A stretch of 64,000 bases of DNA, taken from assembly GCF_907164915.1 (NCBI RefSeq), contig NC_061863.1, positions 65,525,364 to 65,589,363 on the forward strand, written 5' to 3'. Positions 50,531 to 63,400 of the stretch are shown piece after piece. Made by a program: the position numbers and the translations under genes. The notes under the pieces are model-generated. The model saw nothing but the letters and a program-made list of their open reading frames with translations. It was not told where the DNA came from and searched no databases. This stretch comes from Impatiens glandulifera (lineage: Eukaryota; Streptophyta; Magnoliopsida; Ericales; Balsaminaceae). Numbering within the stretch: the stretch's first letter is position 1; the number at the start of each line of letters is the position of its first letter.

Positions 50531-51710
50531 TATAATGGTCGAAAGACTTGGGCTTTCTTATAATTTGAATTATTTAAATAATTTTGTATGAAGTTATAAA
50601 AAATTGAGATATTTATACAAAATACTTAAATAATATTAATATATGTAAGAGGATAATAGTTTATTTGAATAACACACTGAGTTATTCAAATAATTTGTAC
50701 TCATAATAAAATGATATGATTAATTGTTATTGGATTAAAAAAAATCATTTGATAATTTGATTAATAATTGAAATGAAATGCATATGCAGGAGCATATATA
50801 TTTCTATTAGTTAATTATTTATTTCATATTTCTCCCTTTTCATTTTTATTTTAATGCGTTTAAATAAGAATTAAATATTAATTTAAAAAATTATGAGTTA
50901 CCTAAGTTATAAATTTATCATTGATAATTAATTATGTTTTAGGCCAGAACAAATCAAAATCAATGTTATTATTTATGAACTTTTTCTATCTTAATATAAT
51001 AAATTTAAATATTATTTTTTTAACAAGCAATGAAGTACATGTATGATGTAACTGAACTAAATTATATATATATATATATTTTAATTATTTAATATTAATT
51101 TCAACAATTTATTATTTTATCTTAATCTTTTATTTAAAAAATTAAGAGAGAAAATAATAATATTAGAAGATGATTTTGACTTTTGAAGTGTATTAATATA
51201 TATTAAAAATATAATAGTTTAAAATAAAAAATATTTTAATATTTTTATTAATTAATCGTTACAATAAATAAGATAAATGAAATGATTAATTAGGCATGGG
51301 TCATTGATACATCATTTTATATTTTTATTTAATTATTAAAATATAAGTTAATGTCAGTAAAATAATTTTAAATTACATATTCTCCGAACATACTAGACTA
51401 AGTAGCTTTCTCGCTCCCGTTGAGTCAGTGACGATCTTACTACCAGAAACGAAATGTTATTGAAATTTTTTACTCCCGTTAGACCATTTATATCTATGAG
51501 GATCCCATTCATGGATCTCTTGATTCGAGAACTAAAACTATGATTAAATTATTTTTCTATAATTAAAATACAGAATATAATTAAAAAATTAAAATTACAA
51601 TAGTGAAATAAAAGTAGTGCAATAATAAAAAACAAAAGAATAAATAATGACACTGTGAATGTATGAACAATAATAAAGAAAATAGTAATTGAACACAAAT
51701 TTTACTATAT
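47791..51710. other. A+T-rich desert, no gene seen
   Basis: Contains a possible MITE at about 48190-48475, an (AT)n run at 50494-50515 and weak members of the 46.35-kb family at 51130-51330. Open stretches at 48917-49099 and 49868-50083 are chance frames in A/T-rich DNA. Confidence 0.4.
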
Positions 51711-51792
51711 TTGTTTATAATAATTCATTTAATCATAAAATTGTATTTAATTTGTTTATAATAATTCATTTAATCATAAAATTGTATTTAAT
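51711..51792. repeat. Perfect 41-bp tandem duplication
   Basis: Two head-to-tail copies of a unit starting TTGTTTATAATAATTCATTT. Near-perfect identity suggests a recent event. Confidence 0.85.
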
Positions 51793-54600
51793 TACAGTAA
51801 TTTATCAGCTTAAATTTATTTTACATTTAGTTTATCCGCCTAATGTTGTTTGATTAAGTTTATTTGTAAACTCGATATTTATTTTAAGTTATAGTAATCA
51901 TAAAAGTGAGGAGGAGCTAGATTATTAAATTAAAAAATAATAATAATAGTTGAAGTTGTAAAAAATATATATAGTAAAAGGAATAATATATATTTGTTTT
52001 ATTATATTGATTATTAACCATGAATGGATCTCAAATGGTTTATTTTGAATAAATTTGAATTCACTACAATTAACTTATTTTATAAATACCTTATATCAGA
52101 TTTTAAATTTTTATAATTTTTATTTGATATGTGTGTGAACTATTCTTAAAACAATTAATGAAAAGTAATGTATAAAGATATCAACAACATTTTATTATTA
52201 AACAATGACTTTAAAATTCTTTAAATACTAATAATAGATAATAATGATTTAAATAATTTTTTAATTAAATAAACATGATTAATAGACAATAAATACAGGT
52301 CAAATAAAGTATTTCAATGGAGCACAAATAATTAAAGTGTTTAACAAAAGTTGCAACCAACAACCCAATAACAATTCATGATACAAATCTAAATGTTTAT
52401 TATTCACATGTATATTTGTTTTCATATTTGAAAAAAAAAATATTATTATAAAAAGTTAATATTGAAAAGTTAAATATTATGAATTTTAGTTACAAAAAAT
52501 TATTTACATTCTTTAATATTGAAATTTTATTCTTTATAACAATATTAATAGATTTCAATTGCAACAATTTTTATAAAAAAAAAAACTAAAGATAATTATA
52601 TTGTTTAAATAAACTATATATATATATATATATATATATCAATTTATCCTTAGCCCTAGTTAAGCTTTGATACAATAAGCAAAAATAGTGAAGTAAAATG
52701 AATTTGTATTTATATACAATAATAAAATTCACAATGATGGTTGTAAATTGGTGTATCACAGGTCCTAGGGAAAAGAGAAAGAAAAAGTAAAAGTTAGAAA
52801 AAAAGATTAATTTGCTTAAACTTTTGTAACGCCTTTACAGACTAACAAAGCATACACGAGAGTGATGATTACCTCACTTTATTTATTTTTATATTATGTT
52901 TTATTCATTGAATTTTTTAAACACTTTTAGTTTGATATGCTTTTTAAATATTTGAATTTTTTATTTTTTATATATTTTTTTTATTATAACACTATAATTA
53001 TAATATTTAAATCACTAATTTTTCGTAATATAATAATTCAACAAATTAAAGTCATTTTTCATCAGACACATTTTTTTTTTACAAAATTTTAAATATTTTA
53101 AATAACTAATATCAAACAAATTTAAAGGGTTTCTTTGAATTTGAGTTATATTTTGATGGATATAAAAAATATGAGAAATAATTGGAGGAGAAAATTTGGG
53201 AGAGTAGATGAGAAAGATAATAATTTGTTAAAAAAATAAAATAATTTATTTTTTTTATTATTTTACCCATACTTTTTTATATTTTTTTTAACCAATAAAG
53301 TAATAACATGCTACATCAAATTTTTTTAGTGAAATAATGTCAAGTATTGGATTGTAGTAAAATTTTTAAAAAATAATAAACCAATTAATTAAAAATATTA
53401 TGAAATATATATTTATATATAATTAATTTATATTTCAAAATATTTTTTCATATAAATGAAATACTTGATAAAGATATATTTTGAAATAAATATATATATA
53501 TATATATTTATTTAATTGAAATCTATATTTAGCTCACTATGTATAAATATATTGTCTAGAAGACAATCACCAAAAAAACAAAATATGTTGTCTAGAAGAT
53601 ATGAAATGAACTTATACAAAATTATTTAAAAAGTGATCATAAACTAAATTTGGTAATGAATACAAATAATTAAATGAGATCACCTTTAAAAAATATTACA
53701 TATCAAAAGGCATAAATAATTTATTTTGAAACATATTTTGTTTATGGTTTTAGTGTGTATTAAAATAAAAAAATCAACAATACATTTATTTATAGTTAAA
53801 TTTTAAAATACAATTTCATTTTAATCCATGTTTGTATGAAAAACCTCAGAGAAAAAGTTTTCAAATGAAGTAGATAAGTTTAAACATTGATATGAATTGG
53901 TTGATATACATAAGTAATTTATTTATATAAATTGATTAGTTTATAAAGTTAATATATATTAAGTTAGAAGAAGATACATGTAAATTAAATCTTGTACATT
54001 TTTTTTTCCTTAAATGAGACTAATAAGCTTCACAATCATATAGACCTATAGGGATGGTTTAATTATAAGCTAGATAATATATAATTTTCATTTTTAACCA
54101 ATATCTTAGAATATACTTAAAACAACTTTATTCATGTGGGCTTTCCAAATTAGAATGCTCCCTTTGTTTTTTCTATTGTTTATACCTATTTGATTCTACT
54201 TTTATTTAACAGGCCATTGTATTTGTGAGGCTAGGGGTGTGATTTTCAATTTTATTTTTCAAAATCATCATATGCTAGTCACAAGTGTGTGTTAATATGT
54301 TAGCAATAATGAAGAGAAACAAATATATGAAATAAAAAACATTCATTTACTATAAATTAAAATATATAATTTTCAAACTATCCAATTCTAAAAGTTGAAT
54401 GAAGAATTAGAATAGTTTAATTCTAAAGTGTAATCCTATAAATGAACTTAAAGCCCATTTTAAATATTTCAATATACTTTAATTGTTGTTATGACTTGTG
54501 AGATATCTTTTCTCTTATAAATCTATAAGATTTGCTTACTCTCTTAAAATTCAATTTACTATAAATGGTTTATAATATAACACACTAATATGTTAATTTA
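51793..54600. other. A+T-rich desert, no gene seen
   Basis: Contains an (AT)n run at 52617-52640, another near 53490-53508 and poly(A)/poly(T) tracts. No coding resemblance. Confidence 0.4.
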
Positions 54601-54767
54601 GTCGTGGCCCAATAATAATAGTAGTTTTTCACATTAAAAAAATTTGGTTTATAGTATATAAAATATAAGTTAAATATTTAAACGTAATATTAAAAAAAAA
54701 GATAGCAAAGAAGGTCTTGAAGCAAATGCAGAAAACCTCCAGATTTTACAGGAAGTGATGGAGTTTT

Positions 54768-54793
<26 letters not shown>
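54768..54793. repeat. (GA)13 run abutting the Y14 start
   Basis: The GA run runs directly into the GTG that replaces the expected start codon of the Y14 gene. Two very short upstream frames (ATG at 54726 and 54758) end before it. Confidence 0.85.
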
Positions 54794-54799
<6 letters not shown>

Positions 54800-55629
54800 A
54801 ACGCAGATGTAGAAGCTCTGGACTTCGAGCCGGAGGACGATGATCTTATGGACGAAGATGGCGCCGTCGATGTCGACTCGGGCTCGCCGAGGGCTCCCTT
54901 GCTGCCGAAGATCAAATCCGCAATTACTGGTGGCTCCTACGCCGCATCAGCTCCAAAGAAGATAAAAGGCCGTGGTTTTCGTCAAGAAGAAGCCGACCAC
55001 CCAGATCGCGATAACCGCATGTCTGGTCGTTTTGATTCCCTTGATTCCGAAGGCGGTCTCGGTTCTGAACGATGTGAGTTTCTTTCTCATCTGTTTTTCT
55101 TTTGTGCTTTGTCTGGTCTGGTTCAGTAGCTTCTTCTTCTTCATGTAGCTATTGAAGGATGGATTATTCTTGTCACGGGCGTTCATGAAGAAGCACAAGA
55201 GGATGATCTACAAAATGCATTTGGTGAATTTGGGCAGATGAAGAATTTGCACTTAAACCTTGACCGACGAACTGGTTTTGTCAAGGTATGGTCCTATTGA
55301 CTTAAGTTGGCTCTAGTTGTTCTAAAGCTTGTTTGGTGAACTGAATATCTGTTGTCCTCCGCAGGGATATGCGTTGATTGAATATGAAAATCGTGATGAA
55401 GCTCAAGCAGACATTAATGAAATGGCCGGAAAAGATTTACTCACACACGCCATCAATGTTGACTGGGCATTTAGCAGGGGGCCCTTCAGGAGAAGGAATA
55501 CCAGGAAGAGGTATGTATGTTTTTTTTTTTATTTATTTAAGATTTGTGGGTTTGATGAATAACATTTGTGTGGTTTTTGTCAGGTCTCCTCGTAGGAACA
55601 GATCAAGAAGTCCAAGAGACAGATTCTAG
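54794..55629 (+). CDS. Y14: RNA-binding protein Y14 (RBM8A), exon-junction complex
   Basis: Exons 54794-55073, 55149-55285, 55365-55510 and 55584-55629; 202 codons, the length I recall for Arabidopsis Y14. With MAGO, Y14 forms a core dimer of the exon-junction complex, acting in mRNA surveillance and localisation. The N-terminus [20 protein letters not shown], the RRM ([52 protein letters not shown]) and the Arg/Ser-rich tail ([19 protein letters not shown]) are intact, as are all splice sites. The odd point is the start: the codon in the position of the initiator is GTG, and an in-frame TGA lies 27 bases upstream with no ATG between. The next in-frame ATG is codon 19 (54848), which would remove the first 18 residues but keep the RRM. 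GTG initiation, an ATG from an unseen leader exon, or a read error are the alternatives. Confidence 0.9.
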
Positions 55630-55922
55630 ATAATTCAGAGATGCATGCTTACAATGTTTTTTCTAAGACATCTATCCTAAAATGAACTATATATGTTTCT
55701 TGTTGTAATTTATTTGTTCTTTGTGAGAGTTGTGGGTTCTGCTGCTTTGTGATGGAAGAAGAACCTTGAAGTTGTTTATGAACTTTGTTAAACCCTAAAA
55801 GAACAAAAATTTGATAATACATTAAGAGAAGAAAAAGGTCACTATCCTTGAAAACTAACGTTATTAAGTAATACAAAACAGCAATTACTTCGAAGATGAA
55901 GTCTATAATATCGGAAAGTTCA

Positions 55923-57193
55923 TCAAGGGTTGGACAAGTTTCTGAGGTCTTCATCCTTGGCATACCAGTTTGGTACAATCCTAGAAGCATATGGGTATAT
56001 ATCTTTATAAGAATTTCTTATAGTTCCTTCAGCAACTCCAGTAGCTAGTGAAATATCTGCACCCAACATTTATATATATGCTGAAATTTCATCTTCAAAT
56101 TGTAACAAATTGTTTTGATGTACCTTTGAGGAATTTCTTTTCATCTGATAACTGGGTGATGATATAAATTACAGCTGCTGCTATGGAGATTGGGCTTCTC
56201 CTGAACAAAAACACATTATTATTATTATTATTATTACTATTACTATTAAGGAAGGAAAAACCACATGAATGTTGTGATCAATAATAATAATAATAATCAA
56301 AATGACACCTTATGTCAAGTTCTTCAGATTTGTGAACAGCCTCTTGTGCAGCCTTAACTGCTTGGTTAGTCATGCAAAGGTGGGAACAGAATCGTCTCTA
56401 AAGGACGATGTGGAGGACAGTTAATCAATGAATCAGAATCAGTCAAGAAATTCAAAAAGTGTAATGAGAAGATGAATGATTATTACTAGAAAATCTCCAG
56501 CATGAATAGTTCCCATTTCCATGGACTGACCCATCTCGATTTCCAACTGTTTGACAATAAACTCCTTGGCACGGCCTATCTCCTTCTTAGAAGCTCCATT
56601 GGCGACCAAACATATTTCTACAACAATCATTCATTTGTTTTTGTTTTTTACAACAATAAAAAAAATATGTAATCTGACTCACCTTTTACAGTGCGAGGCT
56701 TATCTTCTTGTCTACATGCAATGTAGATACAAGCTGCTAAAATGGCATCCTGATTCCTTCCCTTCAATGGTTTTGGTTTTTGATCTTCCACTTTTTTATA
56801 TATCTCATTTGCTCTATCCTTTATTGTTGCAACAAGTCCCAACTTGTCGGACATTGTAGCGATGGCTTTGAAAGCCTGAATGAGAGATCGATCAGGATTG
56901 GAACCACGATTCTGCCAACGGCCGAGGGAGGAAGATAGATATTCGCCGCCGCCAGTAGGTTTGGAAATGACGGTGGAGAGGCCTCCATCGGTGAGCAGAG
57001 GATTAGTTGGTCCTCCGACTCGGACAGGGTCGTTGTCGCCGGTCTCGTTGGCGAATGTTCTCCATTCGGAGGTTTCGTCAATGTTATGAGCCTCCAGCAC
57101 AAGACCACACTCGGAGCAGACTGTGTCTCCGGCGGAGTGATCAAACACAACCTCCGTCGGTCTCTTACATTCCGGGCAATACGAATCCGCCAT
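55923..57193 (-). CDS. TFIIB: Transcription initiation factor IIB
   Basis: Five exons in transcript order: 57193-56683, 56617-56487, 56397-56309, 56200-56124 and 56056-55923; 313 aa. TFIIB bridges TBP on DNA and RNA polymerase II and helps choose the transcription start. Visible parts: zinc ribbon with CPEC (6-9) and CSEC (26-29), the conserved B-reader/linker [20 protein letters not shown], the N-terminal cyclin fold ([58 protein letters not shown]) and the second cyclin fold ([56 protein letters not shown]). The start at MADSYCPEC was chosen over an upstream in-frame ATG (57214) because family members begin there. Its stop codon lies 293 bp from that of convergent Y14. Close to Arabidopsis TFIIB1/2 as I recall them. 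Confidence 0.95.
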
Positions 57194-57770
57194 TGTTGTT
57201 GATCCCAGAGACAAAACGATGATCTTTTTACAGAGAGATTAATGGCGGTTTGGAGCTTTGCGGTTTAAAGGAGTTCATGCGTTTGTACACTTCCTTTATT
57301 GGATCCTGACAACCAATTATATCTTGCCATGTAACATATTTTTGTTCAAATTTGACTTCCCAATATATATCTAAAACTTAATTCTCTTATTTATATAATG
57401 TATTCAAATCTGCACTCAAACTTCTGATTAATATATTTTATTAAAGTTGATTAGCAAATTTAAAAATCTAGCTATATATGGAACCCCATTTCTGTATAAA
57501 TGCGTGAAAAAGTCTGTAACCTTTAAATTTTCAATTAATATTAAATCTATTCCTAAAGTTTTTGTTCAATTCAATTCAAATTTACAGCTTTTGATCCATG
57601 TTGTAAACATCATAATCAAAATTAATATTTTTGATTCAACATGTGCAAAATAGATGATTTAATAACATTTTTGTTTGGCCAAAATAAACAAATAATACTT
57701 CAATTATCTTTACATCAATAGCCTAAATAATAAAATAATTTTTAAGAGATTAAAAGTTATCGTGGAGTGG
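57194..57770. other. TFIIB promoter and A+T-rich spacer
   Basis: The first 110 bases are the leader and core promoter of TFIIB on the minus strand. A plus-strand open frame at 57447-57653 has no protein resemblance. Confidence 0.4.
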
Positions 57771-57779
57771 AGTGTAATT

Positions 57780-58390
57780 TTAATTTCTTATTAAAGTAAT
57801 AATAATATATTATTATTAATAATAATAAATAATAAATAATTATAAAATTAATAATAATAAATCAATAACAATTAATATTTTAATAATAAATTATTAATAA
57901 AATATAATTATTATTTTTTAAATAAATAAATTGAAGCATTCTCATATATTTAAAATAAACAAAATAAAAAATAATTAAGGACAAATTTATAATAATAATA
58001 ATAATAGTAATAAATTAATAATATTGTTAATAATAATAGTACTAAATTAATAATTATAAAAATAATAATTAATAATTATAAAATTAATAATAACAATCAA
58101 TTAATGATAATAATAATACTAAATTAATAATAATATGAAATTATTAATAGTAATAATAATAATTAATATTTATTATAAAATTAATAATAATAATTAATAG
58201 TTATAAAATTAAAAATAATTTTAATAATTATAAAATTAATAATAATAAGTTAATATATCATTAGTAAAACTCAATTATTATGTCATATACAAATAAAAAA
58301 TAATAATGATTATAAAATTTATAATGTTAATAATAAATTAATAATTATAAATTAATAATTATAAATTAATAATAATTTTAAAAAATAAGT
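57780..58390. repeat. Degenerate minisatellite of TAATTATAAAATTAATAATAA-type units
   Basis: About 600 bp composed almost wholly of A and T, with very few G or C, built from recurring words like AATTATAAAATTAATAATAA and AATAATAAT, with at least seven recognisable copies. It looks like a decayed tandem array grown from an (AAT)n seed. Confidence 0.6.
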
Positions 58391-59270
58391 ATAAACTTGT
58401 TCTTAAAGGAGTTCAATAATAATAATTTAATTTATTAAGAATAAATTTTAATATCTTTTGTGATGTAATTATTATTTATAATTTTTTTGTTGAAGAATGA
58501 TTAGGAATAAAATTTGTGAGAGAATAATTATGGCATAATTTTATTAATTTAAAAATAATAAAATTTCTAATCTACCTATTTTCTTTTACTTTGTCATTTT
58601 TAGTCAATAATATAATAATATGTATTTTTTCTCATTTCCTTCCTTATCACACTTTATTTTTTTTAACACCAACACCATTTATTAGACCATAATTAATATA
58701 TATTATCCTTTTTTTTTTATTTAGATTGGGACATAAACAGTAAGTTGAGAGAGATTTTGGAGCATTGTAAGATTTGGTTGTCACAATTTTTTTTTTTATT
58801 ATAGAAATGTATGTAAGTTAAAAATGATAAAAAATTTAAAATACAATGACAAATATTGACATAAAAAACTTATCAATATGTTGTTGAGCAAATTTGATTT
58901 TTTTTTATTAAATTAGAATGAAATTATTATTATTATTCAATTCATAGAATAGAAGGCTTTTAAGACATGTGTAATCGGTTGGATGGTTTATTATTATAAT
59001 AATAATAATTATTATTATTATTATTTATTTTTGTGTATATATAATTTATTTGTTAAAAATAAAATAAGGAGTGATATTGGATTGTGAGACCAATTTCAGT
59101 TACGTCTCAAAGTATCGAGTTCGGATCTGCACTCTCAAGTGAGACAGCTTTTTCATATTTTTACCGTGGCCATTCATGTTATGATTTCAATATTTTTTTT
59201 TACAGATAAAAAAAAATGGTTAATCGACAATAAATTATATTAAAAAATTGAACACAATTCAGGAGGAATT
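58391..59270. other. A+T-rich spacer with a worn repeat
   Basis: No gene is seen. At 59085-59170 a GC-richer patch (AGTATCGAGTTCGGATCTGC, CTCTCAAGTGAGACAGC) resembles the B-box end of SINE-like repeats. Confidence 0.35.
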
Positions 59271-59275
59271 TGATT

Positions 59276-59301
59276 AAATAACCTCAAAGATGAGGTTATT
59301 T
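59276..59301. repeat. Perfect 11-bp inverted repeat
   Basis: AAATAACCTCA and TGAGGTTATTT flank AAGA, an 11-bp perfect stem with a 4-base loop. It lies just upstream of the promoter-like segment and may mark an element end. Confidence 0.6.
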
Positions 59302-59379
59302 GATCTGGTGGTGGCTTGCTAATTTTTTTGCGCTCGTGGTCTTTTTATTTTTTTTTGAACGATATTGCCCTTGTTCGCT

Positions 59380-59920
59380 AAGTGGATTAGGTTAGTATAA
59401 ATACTCTAATATTTTCATTTCCTTAGTTTTCTTTCTCTCTCTTCTCCTGTTCTCTCTTTCACGACGGCCGGCGGCGACGACGGCGACGGAGGTTGCAGGC
59501 GGCGGTTCAGTTCATACAGATCTATACAGATTTACAAGATCTAACCTAATCCATTTATGTTTTTATCTATACATATTTACAAGATCTATATAGAACTAAC
59601 CCTAAATCTATTTTGCATGCATGTCTCCGATTCTAGGGTTTAGTGTATGCAGGTCTCCGATTCTAAGGATTTGAAGGTCGAGGAAGATGTTCATTTCAAA
59701 ATCTAATTCGAGTTATGATCATGTTTACATTTTCTTCATTTCAAAAATCTTTTCATATTTCGTTCTGGTTCATATTTAGTCATATTTGTGGATTCTTATT
59801 TGTTATTTGGTTCATATTGGTTAATGTTTGAGCATTTCGTTAGGTTATTATTTGTTATTGGTTGATATTTGCAGAAAATCTCTGATTAGATCGTATGTGT
59901 TTCCGTTTCAGATCTGTTTA
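59380..59920 (+). promoter_or_regulatory. Promoter- and leader-like segment without a following gene
   Basis: GTATAAATA at about 59395 is followed by a pyrimidine-rich leader (CTTTCTCTCTCTTCTCCTG) and a GC-rich block at 59461-59507 (GACGGCCGGCGGCGACGACG), the classical look of a plant core promoter with 5' UTR. No coding frame follows. A partial duplication (GTCTCCGATTCTA at about 59624 and 59654) lies downstream. It may be a captured or orphaned promoter, a noncoding transcript or part of a transposable element. Confidence 0.35.
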
Positions 59921-60040
59921 GCGTTTCGCTAAGTGCTTAGCGTTTCGCTAAGTGCGTTTCGCTAAGTGCATTTCGCTAAGTGCATTTCGCTAAGTGTATT
60001 TTGCTAAGTGCATTTCGTTAAGTGCATTTCGCTAAGTGCT
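59921..60040. repeat. 14-bp minisatellite, about eight units
   Basis: Units of the form (A/G)TTTCGCTAAGTGC are repeated head to tail, with one 6-bp insertion in the first interval and scattered C-to-T changes. A single related word (TTCGCTAAGTGG) occurs 550 bp upstream at about 59374. Confidence 0.85.
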
Positions 60041-60468
60041 TATTTATTTTAATTAATAAATAAGTAATGTAATGTTTATTTATTTCGCTAATGATGTTTG
60101 AAAGATGAATATTATGCTAATTTAAAATATATTTTAAATAATTTGGTGCAAAAATTTAGAAGAGATAAATCTAGAAAGTTATCTCTTCTAAATAATATAA
60201 AATAAGATATTTTGAGATAAATTAAATTATAATTTTAATCTTATTAAAAATTATATTGTTTAAAAATATTTTATTTGAATTTATTATAAATTTAGAAATT
60301 AGATTTATTAATTTTATTAAAAAAAATAAAAAATAATAGTTAATTCACAAGTGATTGAATCTCTTATTAATTAGTTGAGCCAACTTCAACTTTTTCCATT
60401 TTCTTCTCTCTTCTCTTCTCTTCCTGAACTTGAACTTGGAGTAGTACGTAGCTGTTTTTACATTAGGT
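60041..60468. promoter_or_regulatory. Spacer and leader upstream of the ABCG gene
   Basis: A+T-rich until about 60390, then a CT-rich leader (TTTCTTCTCTCTTCTCTTCT) up to the start codon. The TATA box is not obvious. Confidence 0.4.
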
Positions 60469-63400
60469 ATGGAGATAGAGGCCAACGGCAGCGACAACTG
60501 CGGCGGCGACGGAGGTAGAGATATGGAAATGTTTGAAGAATGTGATCAGGGAGGCCGGGGAGGGGCATATTTGGTATGGGAAGATCTGACGGTGGTGCTA
60601 CCCAACTCCGGCGGCGGCTCATCTCCGAAAAGTCTGCTCAGAGGTATCAACGGCTACGCCGAACCGAGTCGGATAATGGCCATTATGGGTCCTTCCGGCT
60701 CCGGCAAGTCCACCCTTCTTGATTCCTTAGCAGGTTCAATTCTTCTTTACATTATTTAACTGTAATATTGTCTCTTTCTCCCCCATATTAAATCTTTAAT
60801 TCACTTGTCAATTATTACATATAAAAAAGAAAATAAATTACTGAAATAATTAACTCTAAATTTATCATTTATGAGGAAGGAAAAAGAAGTAGCTACAATA
60901 TTTCTAATATTGAAGATTATTTATTTTCAAAACTTGGAGATGTTGAAGATTTAAATATATATATTTTGCATTTTAATACAAGAATTTTGAATTAGATCAT
61001 CCAGAGTTGAATCATATTAAATCAACTACTGATCAATTTTATTTTATATTAATTTGTTAAATTATACATAAATATTAAGCCTACATTTTTATTAATCATC
61101 CTAGTCTTATATACTTTCTCCATTATATAAATATTAAAGTTTGTATTAATATATAGAGTTGTGAGATAGTTTATATATTATATATATCCGGTGGATTGAC
61201 AACGCTCTAAATACTTCTTGCATATATAATCATATAATTAAATAATACAAATTCTACATGTTTTTGTAAATTTATCATTTTTTATTGTTATTTTAATCAA
61301 CTTTGTTATAATCAAACAAAATAATTATAATATAATAATAATTTAAAAGATATTTTTTTTATTAAATAAAGAATAATTTGATTGATATATTTATAAATTT
61401 CATTGTAATATTATAACTCTAACTAATTAATATATTTTGAGTGCGAATTATATTGGTTTAATTATTTTAATTATTTATTATATATATATTTTTTAATACA
61501 TAACATTATTGCATTCACAATAAAAAATTGAAAATGGACCATATGGGATATAAAGTTAATTAATTTCCTCATTGATTGGTGTGGATAAAGACAGTTTGAG
61601 AATTGAGAGGATGAATATAACATAATTAATTAATAGCAAAACCCCAACCATATATATATATAAATATATAATAATAATATAACTGATATTTTTTTTTGGC
61701 TGGAAACCAATCTAACTAACGTCTATCATCTAGAATGGGTTGCATTAATTATTTTGTAATTAATACTATGAAAAAGTAAAAATGAGATTTTTTTATGGAA
61801 CATTTCGTTATTGATTGGATAACCCACTTGTTAACACGTCTATTATGGGATTATAATTTGACTTATAAAAGTAAGTATTTGAAATGATGAAATCGTATAG
61901 ATCCATATTTTGAAGATTGCAAAGTTAGGCTGAAAAAACTCAATTGAAGTTATAGTAAATTATGAATTAAAAAAAATCTAAGAAGTACATGATTATGTCA
62001 TTGGGAATATTCAAGTGCTCCATACATTATATATCACAAATAAATCATTCCACGTGAATTTTGTATACTTTTAGTTTTATTTTCTTAATAACTTTTAAGT
62101 ATTTATAATTAACTTTTTGTTATGAATACAAAATGATTGAGATTTTCACAGGTAGGCTGTCAAGGAACACTATAATGACTGGAAATATTCTTCTTAATGG
62201 GAAGAAAAGGAGACTTGATTATGGGGTTGTGGTATGATATTACTTTTTAGAAATAAGATTTTTAATCAAAACTGTATTAGATAATTCTATTTCATGCATG
62301 CAATTTAATTGATTGTTTTTAGGCTTATGCAACACAAGATGAAGTTTTATTAGGTACTCTTACTGTAAGGGAAACAATTACTTACTCGGCAAATTTAAGG
62401 CTCCCAACGTCTCTAAGAAAGGAAGAGGTAAACGATATTGTCGAGGGAACAATAATGGATATGGGTCTCGAAGAATGCGCTGATCGAGTGATCGGAAACT
62501 GGCATTCTCGGGGCATTAGTGGCGGGGAGAAGAAGAGGGTTAGCATTGCCCTTGAGATTCTCACTCGCCCTCCAATATTGTTCCTAGACGAGCCCACAAG
62601 TGGCCTTGACAGTGCATCGGCCTTCTTTGTGATCCAATCACTTAGAAGCATAGCCCAAGATGGTAGAATAGTTGTTTCATCCATTCATCAACCTAGCAGC
62701 GAAGTATTTGCACTATTTGATGACTTGTATTTGCTCTCTGGAGGCGAAACCGTCTACTTTGGTGAGGCAAAAATGGTCAATAAGGTATTATATATATAAT
62801 TAATGATCTTCGAAAACATAACTAATTAAAGGAAACTAAAAAGATTTAACCTGCTCTAGAAAGAATATTAAATCTTTTATATAAGTTGTTCAAATTGTTC
62901 TTTTTAATTATTGCACGCAGTTTTTTGAAGAAGCGGGATTTCCATGCCCGAGTAGAAGGAATCCTTCCGATCATTTCTTACGTTGCATTAATTCAGACTT
63001 TGATGTAGTAACATCTACACTTAAAGGATCACAAAGACATCGTGTATTTATATATGAATCAACTTTTTGATTTTCCATTTCTCAAACATATATATATGGC
63101 GTTTTCTTATAGACTTTATTTGGTATATTTGCAAATGATAGGAATCTGGACAAACTTCCGATCCAATGATGGAAGTTCTGACATCGGATATCAAAAGAAT
63201 TCTAGTTGATAAGTATAAATCATCGGAATACGCATTCAAAGCGCGACAAAGAATCAAAGAACTTTCTACCATTGTAAGAATGCATGCACCTCTAATGAAG
63301 TCTTGAAACAATTAACCGGCACTAATTAACTAAGCTTTGATGTAGAGAGGAGTGGACTTAGAGGTAAAATGTGGAAGCGAAGCGGGATGGTTGAAACAAC

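Noticed and set aside
41100..54700. Search for a hidden multi-exon gene or LTR retrotransposon in the 13.6-kb desert
   Set aside because: No splice-linked coding stretches, reverse-transcriptase or integrase motifs, or long terminal repeat pair could be recognised by eye.
57191..57214. Upstream ATG at 57214 as the TFIIB start
   Set aside because: The extra residues MSLGSTT are not seen in the family, and MADSYCPEC at 57193 aligns with known N-termini as remembered.
59921..60040. CRISPR-like array
   Set aside because: The 14-bp units are contiguous with no unique spacers, and the window is plant nuclear DNA.
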